Assembly (NCBI RefSeq): GCF_000332175.1
Contig: NZ_KB235910.1
Location: 1-64,000 of the forward strand
Direction of reading: 5' to 3'
Source: Pseudanabaena sp. PCC 6802
GTDB lineage: Bacteria; Cyanobacteriota; Cyanobacteriia; Pseudanabaenales; Pseudanabaenaceae
DNA: 64,000 nucleotides
Below the pieces are notes generated by a model. That model worked only from the letters and a program-made list of their open reading frames with translations, was not told where the DNA came from and did no database searches. Below, piece after piece: positions 53,816-62,976 of the stretch. The position numbers and the translations under genes were made by a program. Numbering within the stretch: position 1 is the first letter of the stretch; each line of letters begins with the position of its first letter.

Positions 53816-55135
53816 ATGTCCTCGATCGCTCTCGAAATTCTGTTAATTCTCCTGTTAACTATTGTCAATGGGATCTTTTCAGGATCGGAGATTGCAATGG
53901 TTTCGGCCCGCAAAGTTCGATTGGAGCAGTTAGCAGACCGAGGCAGCCGTAAAGCACAAGCTGCGCTGAAGCTGGCAAACGATCCCAATGATTTTCTCTC
54001 AACCGTGCAAATTGGCATTACGCTGATTGGCATTCTCAGTGGTGCAGTGGGCGGTGCCACGATCGCTCAACGATTAAAGGTTGGATTTGATGCCATTCCT
54101 GCTTTGCATCCTTACAGCGAGGGAATTAGCGTTGCGATTGTCGTAGCAGTTATCACCTATCTGTCGCTGACGATCGGCGAATTGGTCCCAAAACGGATTG
54201 CCCTTAACAACCCAGAGCAGATTGCCTGTAATGTTGCCAGACCCATGCGTTTTCTTTCCCGCTTGACCGCACCTATCGTTCATATTCTAGGTGTTTCAAC
54301 AGATACCTTGCTCGGGCTACTGGGGATTAGACCTTCAAACGAACCCGATATTACTGAAGAAGAAATCAAGGTGTTGATTCGGCAAGGAGCGGAATCTGGG
54401 ATGTTTGAGGAAGCCGAGCACGAGATAGTGCAACGGGTTTTCCGGTTGAGCGATCGCCCGATTAAAGCAATTATGACTCCTCGCACCGAAATTGATTGGT
54501 TGGACATTGAGTCAACTCTGGAGGAAAACTTGCAAGAAGTGATGAACAGCAACCGCTCTCGCTTTCCGGTGGGGCGGGGTAGCCTGGATCGCTGCATTGG
54601 CGTAGTTCGTGGTCGTAATTTGCTAGCCGCGCAACTGTCCGGTCGAGCAACTAACCTGGAGGCGATACTTCAGCCACCTTTGTATGTAGCAGAAAGTGCC
54701 CGTGCCCTCAATGTCATCGAACAGTTTAAGCAAACAGGAGTTCATCTGGGGTTAGTGACAGATGAATACGGTGGCATTGAAGGCTTAGTAACTCTAAATG
54801 ATTTGATGGAAGCGATCGTGGGAGATCTGCCTTCTGCGGAAAACCAGGAAGAACCCTTGATTATTCAACGGGAAGATGGCTCCTGGCTGTTAGATGGTTT
54901 ATTGGACATCAACGATTTGAAAGACCTGCTCGAACAAGAGTCATTACCAGACGAAACCACGGGCAGTTTCCACACTTTGGGTGGGTTTGTGATGCATTTC
55001 TTAGGTCACATCCCCCAATCTGGCGAGTATTTTGAATGGAGCGGACTGCGCTTTGAGGTCATGGACATGGACGGTAAAAGGGTTGATAAGATTTTAGTTA
55101 CGATACTGGTTTCTGGGGGACTTTCCAAAGATTAG
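53816..55135 (+). CDS. CNNM/CorC-type transporter (HlyC/CorC family)
   Basis: This 439-residue membrane protein has an N-terminal DUF21 (CNNM) transmembrane domain with GIFSGSEIAMVSARK and ITLIGILSGAVGGATIA. Two CBS domains follow (IMTPRTEIDWLDIES and LVTDEYGGIEGLVTLNDLME), then a C-terminal CorC_HlyC transporter-associated domain. Relatives handle magnesium or cobalt efflux. Its last 38 bases overlap the 3' end of the convergent glycosyltransferase gene. The ion carried is not shown by the sequence. Confidence 0.9.
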   Translation: MSSIALEILLILLLTIVNGIFSGSEIAMVSARKVRLEQLADRGSRKAQAALKLANDPNDFLSTVQIGITLIGILSGAVGGATIAQRLKVGFDAIPALHPYSEGISVAIVVAVITYLSLTIGELVPKRIALNNPEQIACNVARPMRFLSRLTAPIVHILGVSTDTLLGLLGIRPSNEPDITEEEIKVLIRQGAESGMFEEAEHEIVQRVFRLSDRPIKAIMTPRTEIDWLDIESTLEENLQEVMNSNRSRFPVGRGSLDRCIGVVRGRNLLAAQLSGRATNLEAILQPPLYVAESARALNVIEQFKQTGVHLGLVTDEYGGIEGLVTLNDLMEAIVGDLPSAENQEEPLIIQREDGSWLLDGLLDINDLKDLLEQESLPDETTGSFHTLGGFVMHFLGHIPQSGEYFEWSGLRFEVMDMDGKRVDKILVTILVSGGLSKD

Positions 55136-56798
55136 CAGCCCCGGAAATTACCTCTAGCTCTTTACCCTGGGCGCGAAAATGCGCGCGGAGCCTGGCTGAA
55201 GGGCGAAATGCGAGCCAGTCCGAGTATGATGGCGATAAGTTTGGTATGCCAGTCTTACTCAAGAGTTCTAAACTGACGCGATCGCTCAATAGATAGCTGA
55301 GCGATATTAGATCGCCTAACATCGTACCGTCGTCGCCTTCGTCAACAATCAGTAAAGGTTTGGCTCTCTGATTCACTAATCTGGCAGTTTCTGCATTAAA
55401 GTAGCTAGGGATATTACTCCACCATGTTTCTGCCATTGCACTCACGGTGCAGGAGGCAATGCTACAGGCAAATAAACTGACCAGAACTAAGCGCCAGAAA
55501 AATTGGCTGTAGGTTTTGCCATAGGTCTCGATCTTAGTTTGGATATTATTCCAGACATTATTGAGGGGCGATCGCTCCAGATTGCTACCGATTAAATAAG
55601 CTACAGCTAATTGAACACCCGGATAGCAAGAGATCAGATAGCGGCTGACCGAACTGCGCCGTCCGCCCAAAAGCAGATCCGGCAGTACCAACATCAAAAA
55701 AGGCACGAAAATTGACGTGACTACAAATAACCAGGTTTGTCGCTGCGTTTGACGGCATACTGCCCAAATTCCTGCCAGAATCGTTAATAGGATTGGTAAT
55801 CGAATTACATACGTCCACGCATTATCAAAACCAACATCGAGATCTAGAAACAAAGCTGTAAAGCTGAGCATCCACAACTTGAAATTAAAAAACCAGTCTG
55901 TAGCTCCCGATGCCCAATTCGTCGAGCTTAAGGCACGCTGATAGTTGCCCATCAGTACCAGGATCCAGGGCAGATATAAAACTAGCGATCCTATTGATGC
56001 CAGTAAATACCTGTAAAAGAAATTTTGCGATCGCAGTAGCTCCACTTGAGAACGTCCAACTTCTGACTTCACCCTCAGGCGATGCGATAGTGGCAGTTGC
56101 AGCAGCAGCAAATAAATACCGTGACCGATTATAGTAAAGCTAAAAAATGGGTGCGTATACAGTCCCAGAGCATTAGTCGCAGCATAAACACTCCAACTAC
56201 TGACACGCTTTAATCGCATGGCTCTTAGCAGACACAAACTACTGGCGATCGTGGTGACGGTCAGCAAGCTATATTGCCTGGCAATTTGAGCAAATAGCAC
56301 GTCAAACGGCGACAGAGCTAGTAATGCTACAGATGTAAGTGCAATTGGGCGAGAACTGAATAGCTCGAGTGCCAAACTATAAATTAATGGCAGCGATAGC
56401 AAACTAATCAGAACTGCTAAAAGCCTCATCATGGCAATGTCGCTACCAAATACCTGCATCCAGGCACGAGACATCAGATAGTACAAGGGCGGGTGCTGCG
56501 GATCTTCTTTGGCCAGCGAGGCGATCGTATCGCCAAAATCGCTACCTGGCTTAATCCGCTGAAATTTCAAGAGTTCGTTGGGCTGTACGTTCTGGTTACT
56601 AAAAATCTGCTGACCCATTTCAAGGCCAGTGTAGCCTGCCGCACGTAAAGAAGTGTAAACTTCATCGTGCCAATACAATTTACGATCCAGTGGATATAGC
56701 CTGAACCCAACTCCAATTACAATTGCTCCGATCAGGACGATTAGCAGTAAAAGATGAGTTATTTTGCCGCGTCCGCGTTCTTGATGTGGAAACTGCAT
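55098..56798 (-). CDS. GT39/ArnT-like membrane glycosyltransferase
   Basis: This protein of 566 residues has about ten to twelve membrane helices. The acidic catalytic region LYWHDEVYTSLRAAGYTG and the EDPQHPPLYYLMSRAW motif are those of PMT/ArnT-type transferases that use polyprenyl-linked sugars outside the membrane. The first in-frame start (56855) is a TTG and lies in the gene-free 5' region, so the ATG at 56798 is preferred. The acceptor may be a protein, lipid or polysaccharide. It is convergent with the CorC-like gene. Confidence 0.85.
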   Translation of the reverse strand: MQFPHQERGRGKITHLLLLIVLIGAIVIGVGFRLYPLDRKLYWHDEVYTSLRAAGYTGLEMGQQIFSNQNVQPNELLKFQRIKPGSDFGDTIASLAKEDPQHPPLYYLMSRAWMQVFGSDIAMMRLLAVLISLLSLPLIYSLALELFSSRPIALTSVALLALSPFDVLFAQIARQYSLLTVTTIASSLCLLRAMRLKRVSSWSVYAATNALGLYTHPFFSFTIIGHGIYLLLLQLPLSHRLRVKSEVGRSQVELLRSQNFFYRYLLASIGSLVLYLPWILVLMGNYQRALSSTNWASGATDWFFNFKLWMLSFTALFLDLDVGFDNAWTYVIRLPILLTILAGIWAVCRQTQRQTWLFVVTSIFVPFLMLVLPDLLLGGRRSSVSRYLISCYPGVQLAVAYLIGSNLERSPLNNVWNNIQTKIETYGKTYSQFFWRLVLVSLFACSIASCTVSAMAETWWSNIPSYFNAETARLVNQRAKPLLIVDEGDDGTMLGDLISLSYLLSDRVSLELLSKTGIPNLSPSYSDWLAFRPSARLRAHFRAQGKELEVISGAANLWKVPQKPVS

Positions 56799-56952
56799 TT
56801 TTGGATTAGTTATACTGGCCAAAAATATAGACGCAAACTTTGTAAATTTGGGCAAGCTTATAAATTACGGTACGATCTTCGACATCAACCAGAACTTTCA
56901 GCCATGTTGAATGCTGCCGTTGTGCGATCGAAACCCCACCGCAATGAGCATT

Positions 56953-56996
56953 CCCATGCTAACTCTTCGAGCACAGTGCAGGGCTTCCCGCATGGG
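56953..56996 (+). ncRNA. Possible structured leader of metK
   Basis: CCCATGC (56953-56959) and GCATGGG (56990-56996) form a perfect 7-bp stem. Inside are three very short possible hairpins (CTC-TTC-GAG, GCA-CAG-TGC, GGG-CTT-CCC) that would make a small multi-branch fold 45 bases ahead of the metK start. It matches no SAM riboswitch class I can recall. It may be chance. Confidence 0.3.
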
Positions 56997-57041
56997 TTAT
57001 ATTTAATGTTTATATTTCAGTTTGACTGGGAGGATTAGTTT

Positions 57042-58283
57042 TTGGCCAGCAGTTGCTTATTTACATCCGAGTCTGTTACAGAAGGTCACCCAGATAAAAT
57101 TTGCGACCAGATCTCAGACACAATTTTAGACGCTTTGCTCAGTGACGATCCCACATCGCGGGTTGCGGCTGAAGTAGTAGTCAACACGGGCTTGGTATTG
57201 ATCACTGGTGAAATTAGCACCAAAGCTCACCACATTAACTATGCAAACCTGGTACGCAAAAAGATTGCGGAGATCGGTTATACAGATGCAGAAAACGGGT
57301 TCTCTGCCAATAGCTGTGCCGTGATGATTGCCCTGGACGAGCAGTCGCCAGACATTGCTAAAGGTGTAGACGAGGCAATGGAAAAGCGCGAAGGTCTAGA
57401 ATCTGATGCTGCCCTCGAAGCGATCGGGGCTGGGGATCAAGGCATTATGTTTGGGTTTGCCTGCGATGAAACCCCCGAAATGATGCCCATGCCGATCGCT
57501 CTAGCCCATCGCATTGCCCGCCAGTTAGCAGCCGTGCGTAAAAGTGGCGAAATTCCCTACCTCCGACCTGACGGCAAGACTCAAGTAACCGTGCTCTACG
57601 AAAATGGTAAACCTGTCGGTATCGATACGATCCTGGTCTCCACGCAGCACGCGCCCACCGTGCACGGAGTCAGCGACGAGCAGGAAATTCAAGCCATCAT
57701 CAAAACAGACCTCTGGCAAAAAGTAGTACAACCTACATTTGTCGATACCATCGTCATTCCAGACGATCGCACTAGATTCCTGGTCAACCCCACCGGGAAA
57801 TTTGTCATTGGTGGCCCCCAGGGCGACGCAGGTTTAACCGGACGCAAAATTATCGTCGATACCTATGGTGGGTATGCCCGTCATGGCGGCGGTGCCTTCT
57901 CCGGTAAGGATCCCACCAAAGTCGATCGCAGTGCTGCCTATGCCTGCCGCTATGTAGCCAAAAATATTGTGGCAGCAGGATTGGCAACTAAGTGCGAGTT
58001 GCAGGTGAGCTACGCGATCGGGGTTGCCCGTCCCACCAGCCTCACGGTTGAGACCTTCGGTACAGGTACGGTATCCGATGAAGTGCTCTTGCATCTAGTC
58101 AAAGATAATTTCGATCTGCGACCCGCTGCCATCATCAAAAACTTTGACCTCCAGCACTTACCTGGCCAACGCAACGGGCGCTTCTACCAAAATGTCGCCG
58201 CCTACGGCCACTTTGGTCGCAACGATCTCGATCTACCCTGGGAAAAAACGGACAAGGTCGATATTTTGCGAAAAGCTCTTTGA
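57042..58283 (+). CDS. metK: S-adenosylmethionine synthetase, TTG start
   Basis: MetK makes S-adenosylmethionine from methionine and ATP. The 413-residue protein has [20 protein letters not shown], the conserved hexapeptide-type [32 protein letters not shown] and [19 protein letters not shown] (P-loop). The start is a TTG at 57042 with a strong GGGAGGA 7 bases ahead. No ATG in frame would leave the N-terminus intact, so this is a firm non-ATG start. It faces ntcA, 18 bases away. Confidence 0.96.
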   Translation: MASSCLFTSESVTEGHPDKICDQISDTILDALLSDDPTSRVAAEVVVNTGLVLITGEISTKAHHINYANLVRKKIAEIGYTDAENGFSANSCAVMIALDEQSPDIAKGVDEAMEKREGLESDAALEAIGAGDQGIMFGFACDETPEMMPMPIALAHRIARQLAAVRKSGEIPYLRPDGKTQVTVLYENGKPVGIDTILVSTQHAPTVHGVSDEQEIQAIIKTDLWQKVVQPTFVDTIVIPDDRTRFLVNPTGKFVIGGPQGDAGLTGRKIIVDTYGGYARHGGGAFSGKDPTKVDRSAAYACRYVAKNIVAAGLATKCELQVSYAIGVARPTSLTVETFGTGTVSDEVLLHLVKDNFDLRPAAIIKNFDLQHLPGQRNGRFYQNVAAYGHFGRNDLDLPWEKTDKVDILRKAL

Positions 58284-58301
58284 TGGAGCGTAGGGAAAAA
58301 T

Positions 58302-58973
58302 TTAGGTGAATTGTTGCCCTAATTCGACGGGATTGTGCACGGTGATCCGTTTTTTAGAGATGGAAATCATCTTGTCTTTACGGAGATCGCCTAGCAGCCT
58401 GGTTACGGTGACGCGGGTGGAGCCGATCGCTTCGGCAATTGATTGATGTGAAAGTTTTAGATCGATAGTGACACCGTCGGCACTAGGGGTACCAAAATCG
58501 CGACAGAGAATCAGTAGGAAACTGACCAGCCGCGATCCCATGTCGCGGTGCGCTAAAGTCTCGATCATCATTTCAGTTTGCAGAATGCGCGAGGATAAAC
58601 CGCGCAATAGCACCATTGGTAGTTCGGGATCTTCTTTTAGAGCCTTTTCAACATGTTCGATCGGTACTGACAGCAACTCTACCGGCGTAAAGGCAACGGC
58701 GTGGTAAAAGCGATCCGATCGGTTGCCGGTAATCAGTGAAAGCACCCCAAATACACTGTTCTCGCGCAGCAAGGCGACAGTAATTTCTTCGCCTGCTTCA
58801 TATACTCGAGACAGCTTCACCGCGCCGCGTACTAAAAAGTAAAATCTTTCAGCAGGATCTCCAGGGAAAAAGATGGTCTTACCACGTTCAAAGGTTTCCA
58901 CCATCGGTGGAAACTTTCCTCCATTCATTTCACGGAAGACATCGGCTAAAGGACGTTCTTGCGTTATTCCCAT
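58302..58973 (-). CDS. ntcA: Global nitrogen regulator NtcA
   Basis: NtcA is the CRP-family activator of nitrogen assimilation genes in cyanobacteria. It senses 2-oxoglutarate and is assisted by PipX. The 223-residue protein has the effector domain ([33 protein letters not shown]) and the winged helix [20 protein letters not shown] that reads GTA-N8-TAC. A perfect such site lies 57 bases ahead of the start, pointing to autoregulation. Length and sequence are typical. Confidence 0.97.
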   Translation of the reverse strand: MGITQERPLADVFREMNGGKFPPMVETFERGKTIFFPGDPAERFYFLVRGAVKLSRVYEAGEEITVALLRENSVFGVLSLITGNRSDRFYHAVAFTPVELLSVPIEHVEKALKEDPELPMVLLRGLSSRILQTEMMIETLAHRDMGSRLVSFLLILCRDFGTPSADGVTIDLKLSHQSIAEAIGSTRVTVTRLLGDLRKDKMISISKKRITVHNPVELGQQFT

Positions 58974-59029
58974 TTATCCCTAAAACTATCTGTTTAACAA
59001 TACTTAAACTTACTACATAAATGTATTTT

Positions 59030-59043
59030 GTATCATTATGTAC
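59030..59043 (-). promoter_or_regulatory. NtcA-binding site upstream of ntcA
   Basis: GTATCATTATGTAC fits GTA-N8-TAC exactly. On the minus strand AT-rich sequences that could serve as a -10 box (TAAGTT at 59012-59007, TATTGT at 59002-58997) lie 17 and 27 bases downstream, near the spacing used at NtcA-activated promoters. Confidence 0.75.
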
Positions 59044-59074
59044 TTTTCTGTTGTAATTTTAAGCACAAGTGCTT

Positions 59075-59180
59075 ATATAGCTATAGCCAACAGGCTGAGG
59101 ACGGGGTGCAGGGGTTCCACCCCTGCGTGGGGGCGCAGCCCCCACACCCCCATGTCCTAACAGATCTGTCTATGGCTATA
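59075..59180. repeat. Dispersed dual-hairpin element, family A
   Basis: This copy runs from TATAGCTATAGCCAACAGG to AGATCTGTCTATGGCTATA with two perfect hairpins. It begins 31 bases beyond the NtcA site on the side away from ntcA. The following stretch 59181-59506 holds no gene I can support. Confidence 0.9.
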
Positions 59181-59506
59181 TCCCCGTGTTGTGTGAAAAA
59201 TTCTAAGTTTGTTTGTGACATTACCCCCTCAAAACTAATCGATTGATTAGAATACAATCTAGAGCGTTCATTAGATATGTGCGAGTGTTGGTATTTTGTG
59301 CCTATTAAGGGAGGCGCGTTTAAATAATGTCCCCACTGTAGGATGCGTTAGGCGATAGCCGTAAAGCATTGTGGGTATCTTATTTTCATGCAAACCCCTA
59401 ACCAGCTAATAATTGGCATACAGCAAGATAGACACAGTCAGTGATATTACAACAACTTCAACTTTAATAATCGCAGAATTAACTATAAAGCTTGGTAGAG
59501 GTAACT

Positions 59507-59785
59507 GTGGAACATATTCCCATCCCATCTCACATTCATTACGAGCTATTGCTACAGTTGTTAGAGCGGCAAACTCTGCCAGCGATCGCATCGTCAGATC
59601 GCTTCTCTAGAGAGCAGATCCAGTCAACAATCGTCATGCTACGCAAAGCACTGGCTCTGCAAAAGCAGTTTGAGTCAATTTGCGAACAGCAGGGCAAGAA
59701 CATTAGCTATCGTTGGTCGCTAAACGATCTCCCCCTTGACAGTGGCAGGGATCTGGCTGAATACACTGCACAAAAAAAACATTAG
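59507..59785 (+). CDS. Small hypothetical protein
   Basis: This protein of about 92 residues has no signal or membrane segment. It opens with EHIPIPSHIHYELLLQLLER and has a helical middle (STIVMLRKALALQKQFESIC). A GTG at 59507 with AGAGG ahead is chosen; a TTG at 59492 would add five residues. No family is recognised. The next gene starts within 20 bases, so they may be co-transcribed. Confidence 0.55.
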   Translation: MEHIPIPSHIHYELLLQLLERQTLPAIASSDRFSREQIQSTIVMLRKALALQKQFESICEQQGKNISYRWSLNDLPLDSGRDLAEYTAQKKH

Positions 59786-59804
59786 TATTCAGCTATCATA
59801 GGAC

Positions 59805-60419
59805 TTGCCAAAGTTAATTTGCCAAATTGCCACACTGCGCGTGAAACCAAATCAAAGTCAAACTAATCTGGAATCATCGCTAGACGCAACTAAGCCCACA
59901 TCTGCTTCCTCTGGCGATCCGCCCGACCAAAATACCACTCTAAAACTGGGGGTGGACAAAGTCGCGACGACAAAAAGCAAGCGGCAACCCGCCAGATCGG
60001 GGCTGGGGCAAGCCACACAGTTGCAGTTGCTCACCGTGGGTTTATTGGTCTTAATTGTGGGATTGCTGATGGGCGTGTTTGCGAGGCTACTTACTATTAA
60101 GAACGATATTGGTGGCGAACAACCATCCCCAGTTACCAATAATCGCGATCGCGCGCCTTCAGGCAATTCTCAAACTACTAGCAGCAATTTGAGTGCAGCC
60201 CCAGAGAAAATTAATCGCGATCGCTTTAACCAGATTCAAAAAGGCATGACGCTCAAACAGGTGGAGGAAATTATCGGTTCTCCTGGCAAGCTAATTGCCG
60301 ATAGCAGTACCTCAGAGGAAACGGGACAGGTATATTCCTGGAAAAATCCGCAGGGCAGCAACGCTATTATCGAGTTCAAAAATGGCAAGGTTGTGGCCAA
60401 AGCCCAGGCGGGACTATAG
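59805..60419 (+). CDS. Membrane-anchored protein with a SmpA/BamE-like domain
   Basis: This protein of up to 204 residues has a hydrophilic N-terminus, one membrane helix (LQLLTVGLLVLIVGLLMGVF, about residues 73-92), a Ser/Asn-rich linker and a C-terminal domain DRFNQIQKGMTLKQVEEIIG ending EFKNGKVVAKAQAGL. The C-terminal domain is of the small SmpA/OmlA (BamE-like) alpha-beta type. The start is uncertain: a TTG at 59805 or a GTG at 59841, neither with a clear ribosome site. The last 6 bases overlap the convergent M61 peptidase gene. Confidence 0.7.
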   Translation: MPKLICQIATLRVKPNQSQTNLESSLDATKPTSASSGDPPDQNTTLKLGVDKVATTKSKRQPARSGLGQATQLQLLTVGLLVLIVGLLMGVFARLLTIKNDIGGEQPSPVTNNRDRAPSGNSQTTSSNLSAAPEKINRDRFNQIQKGMTLKQVEEIIGSPGKLIADSSTSEETGQVYSWKNPQGSNAIIEFKNGKVVAKAQAGL

Positions 60420-62237
60420 ACCAACCCCCAGCCACGCCCGCAAATTTTCACTTTGGCGAGCCGAAGGCTCAGCAATGGGAACGAGATTGTAGCGATCGCT
60501 CGCGGGAGGCTGTAGTTCCAGGTTGGTGCGATATACCAGATCCTGTTTAAACAGAGTCAGTTCGACGCTCGCGCCAGGTTCAAATTGCCGCAGGCGATCG
60601 TTCAGCGTATCGATAGCAACGCGAATGCCATTAATGGCAAGCAGTTCGTCCCCCGGATCGATGCCAGCAAGCTGCGCGGGAGAGTTGGCCTCTACGGATT
60701 TAACTGCCGATATACCGTTGCCTGGTTTGAGGGTCATGCCAGTATAGGGAGGGAGATCCTGGGTAGGTGCTGGTTGTACTTCCAGTCCAAATGGCTCCAG
60801 ATAGAAGTTATAGTCCAGTTCCTGCGTACCGTATAAATAAGCCTGCCAGAAAGATTGCAGATCGATGCCCGCAACAGAGGCGATCGCTGCTTGTAAATCT
60901 GCTTCTGTAAAACCAATCTCGTCCTTGCCAAACCGTTCCCACATCAAACGCATGACGTTATCTAAAGAAGCCCGATTTTGAGTTTGCTGCCGGATCGCTA
61001 GATCTAGAAGCATGGACACCAATTCGCCTTTGAGATAATAGGAGATCTGGTTGTTGGTGCTGTTGGCATCGGGGCGATACAGCTTAATCCAGGCATCCAG
61101 ACTAGATTCGCTTAATGGTTGTACGTGCCTGCCGTAGGTGGTTTGCAGGCGCGTAATATTATCGCTCACCAGTTTGAGGAAATGCTTGACATCATAAATT
61201 CCAGCTCTTAGGGGGATAAGCAGATCGTAGTAACTGGTCGTACCCTCGCAAAACCAGAGGGAAGGCGTATAACTCTCGCGATCGTAATCAAAGGTTTCCA
61301 GGGCTTTGGGGCGAATCCGCTTGACGTTCCAGGTGTGGAAAAACTCGTGCGCCACTAAATTCAGAAATCGCAGGTAGCGATCCTGGCGAAATCCTAACCG
61401 TTGATAGTTCAAGCAACAGCAGTTTTTATGCTCCAGGCCGCCGTTGCCGCTGGCAGACAGATGCAGCAAGAACATGTAGCGATCGTAGGGCAAGCCGCCA
61501 AACAACTCCGCCTCAGCGGTAATAATCGCCGTGGTATCTTGAATCGTGCGCTGCGGCTCCAGGTTGCCCTCTCCCCAAATTACAAGAGAGTGTGGCTTAT
61601 CCAGGACGGTAAAGTCATACCGTTTGTGGATGCCAATTTCAAACGGGCTGTCCACTAAGGTATCGAAGTCTGCAGCGTAGTAGGTATGCGGTTCCCCTAA
61701 CACTGGCGGTAGAACTGTGGCGACTGCCCAGTCTGGATGAGGTGGTACGATTTTAACGGTTAACGGTTGGCGTTCTCGACCTGGGACAAAGAGAAAAGTG
61801 GCAGCACCATTAAAATAACCGTGAGTGCGATCGAGGTGATTGGTTCTGACGGTTAGCTCGTTCGCAAAAATTTTGTAGCTAATTGCAATGCGATCGCTGC
61901 TTTCAATCCGCCATTGATTCTTCGAGACTTTTTGCCATGCTAGTGGCTTCCCCTGCCCATCTACAGCTTGAAAGTCTTGCAAGTGCTTGGCATATTCGCG
62001 CACGAGGTAGGAGCCAGGAGTCCAGACGGGTAGGCGTACCTCTAGATGCTCTCCTTGCCAGCGATCGACTGTAAATTGAATGTGGAATAAATGCGTATCT
62101 GGCTGTGGCATGGAGACTACAAACTGCCAGGGAGTAGTTTGCAGATCTGCTTGCGGGTCTTCAGGTCGATCCGAAGGCAAATTATTTTGTCTTGTCGATC
62201 GATCCGCCAATAGTTCGTCTTCTTTATCCTTAGCCAT
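60414..62237 (-). CDS. M61 family glycyl aminopeptidase-like protease with PDZ domain
   Basis: This is a 607-residue zinc protease. An N-terminal beta domain carries PVWTPGSYLVREYAKHLQDF. The gluzincin core has zinc site VAHEFFHTWNVKRIRP and the downstream Glu in LWFCEGTTSYYDLL. A C-terminal PDZ-like domain has SPAQLAGIDPGDELLAINGI. No signal peptide is apparent, so it may be cytoplasmic. Relatives show glycyl aminopeptidase activity. Three cysteines in a row (HKNCCCLNY) stand before the zinc site. It appears monocistronic. Confidence 0.9.
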   Translation of the reverse strand: MAKDKEDELLADRSTRQNNLPSDRPEDPQADLQTTPWQFVVSMPQPDTHLFHIQFTVDRWQGEHLEVRLPVWTPGSYLVREYAKHLQDFQAVDGQGKPLAWQKVSKNQWRIESSDRIAISYKIFANELTVRTNHLDRTHGYFNGAATFLFVPGRERQPLTVKIVPPHPDWAVATVLPPVLGEPHTYYAADFDTLVDSPFEIGIHKRYDFTVLDKPHSLVIWGEGNLEPQRTIQDTTAIITAEAELFGGLPYDRYMFLLHLSASGNGGLEHKNCCCLNYQRLGFRQDRYLRFLNLVAHEFFHTWNVKRIRPKALETFDYDRESYTPSLWFCEGTTSYYDLLIPLRAGIYDVKHFLKLVSDNITRLQTTYGRHVQPLSESSLDAWIKLYRPDANSTNNQISYYLKGELVSMLLDLAIRQQTQNRASLDNVMRLMWERFGKDEIGFTEADLQAAIASVAGIDLQSFWQAYLYGTQELDYNFYLEPFGLEVQPAPTQDLPPYTGMTLKPGNGISAVKSVEANSPAQLAGIDPGDELLAINGIRVAIDTLNDRLRQFEPGASVELTLFKQDLVYRTNLELQPPASDRYNLVPIAEPSARQSENLRAWLGVGL

Positions 62238-62285
62238 GAGTGCTCCTTACAGTACAGCGCGATTGACAGTGCAAAACGGAAACAA

Positions 62286-62891
62286 TTACTGAAGCGATCG
62301 CAACTGTTCTCGAAATGCCATCACTGCATCAAACTGTTCTTCAGGTTTAACGTAGCTGGCTAACAATTGAATATCGCAATTGGGTAGTAATTCACTGCTT
62401 GAAAGCTGCTCGTAACCGTCCTCACGCAAATGGTTAATCCGAAACTGTCCCGCTTCCCAAACCCAAACTTCCTTAACGCCCAAACCCCGATAGATTTCCA
62501 GCTTATCAACCAGACCGCTGGTTAACACAATCTCGATCGCCAGATCGGGAAAGTCTTTCTTTTGCCCTAAGCAATAACATTCATCAGGTTCTAGCCCCCG
62601 CTGTTTGGCCATTTTCCGAAACGTCGCCGAACCGATACAGTGATAACGAATCCTAAAAGTTTGAAAAAATGCTTCCAGTAACATGCGAATTGTGCTTTTC
62701 AACTCTTCATGCAACGGGGATGTGGTCATAATTTCCAAACTTCCTTCTAAGTAACTTAACCGCAATGCCGGAAAATCATCCCCTAGGGTAGCTAGTAGCA
62801 ATTCATACTGCTGCCAACTCACCCCTTCCAGGAGGAGGCGCTGTTCTGCCGGAACCTGAGCGATCGCGGGTGTCATTACTTGGACGGTCAT
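62286..62891 (-). CDS. Uma2 family protein (DUF820)
   Basis: This 201-residue protein is a clear paralogue of the protein at 9523-10152: LSYLEGSLEIMTTSPLHEEL, GLEPDECYCLGQKKDFPDLA with IEIVLTSG, and KLEIYRGLGVKEVWVWEAGQ. The PD-(D/E)XK core acidic residues are kept. The cellular role is unsettled. It lies 48 bases beyond the M61 start, on the same strand. Confidence 0.88.
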   Translation of the reverse strand: MTVQVMTPAIAQVPAEQRLLLEGVSWQQYELLLATLGDDFPALRLSYLEGSLEIMTTSPLHEELKSTIRMLLEAFFQTFRIRYHCIGSATFRKMAKQRGLEPDECYCLGQKKDFPDLAIEIVLTSGLVDKLEIYRGLGVKEVWVWEAGQFRINHLREDGYEQLSSSELLPNCDIQLLASYVKPEEQFDAVMAFREQLRSLQ

Positions 62892-62976
62892 GACTCATCT
62901 CCAATAGGTGCCTTCATTTTACTATTTTCTCTTCAAAAGTGCATGGCTGCGATCGCAGCCATGCACTGGCAAAAGC

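Noticed and set aside
59413-59610. Frame overlapping the small gene at 59507
   Set aside because: Its composition is not protein-like and it lies out of frame with the better-supported gene.
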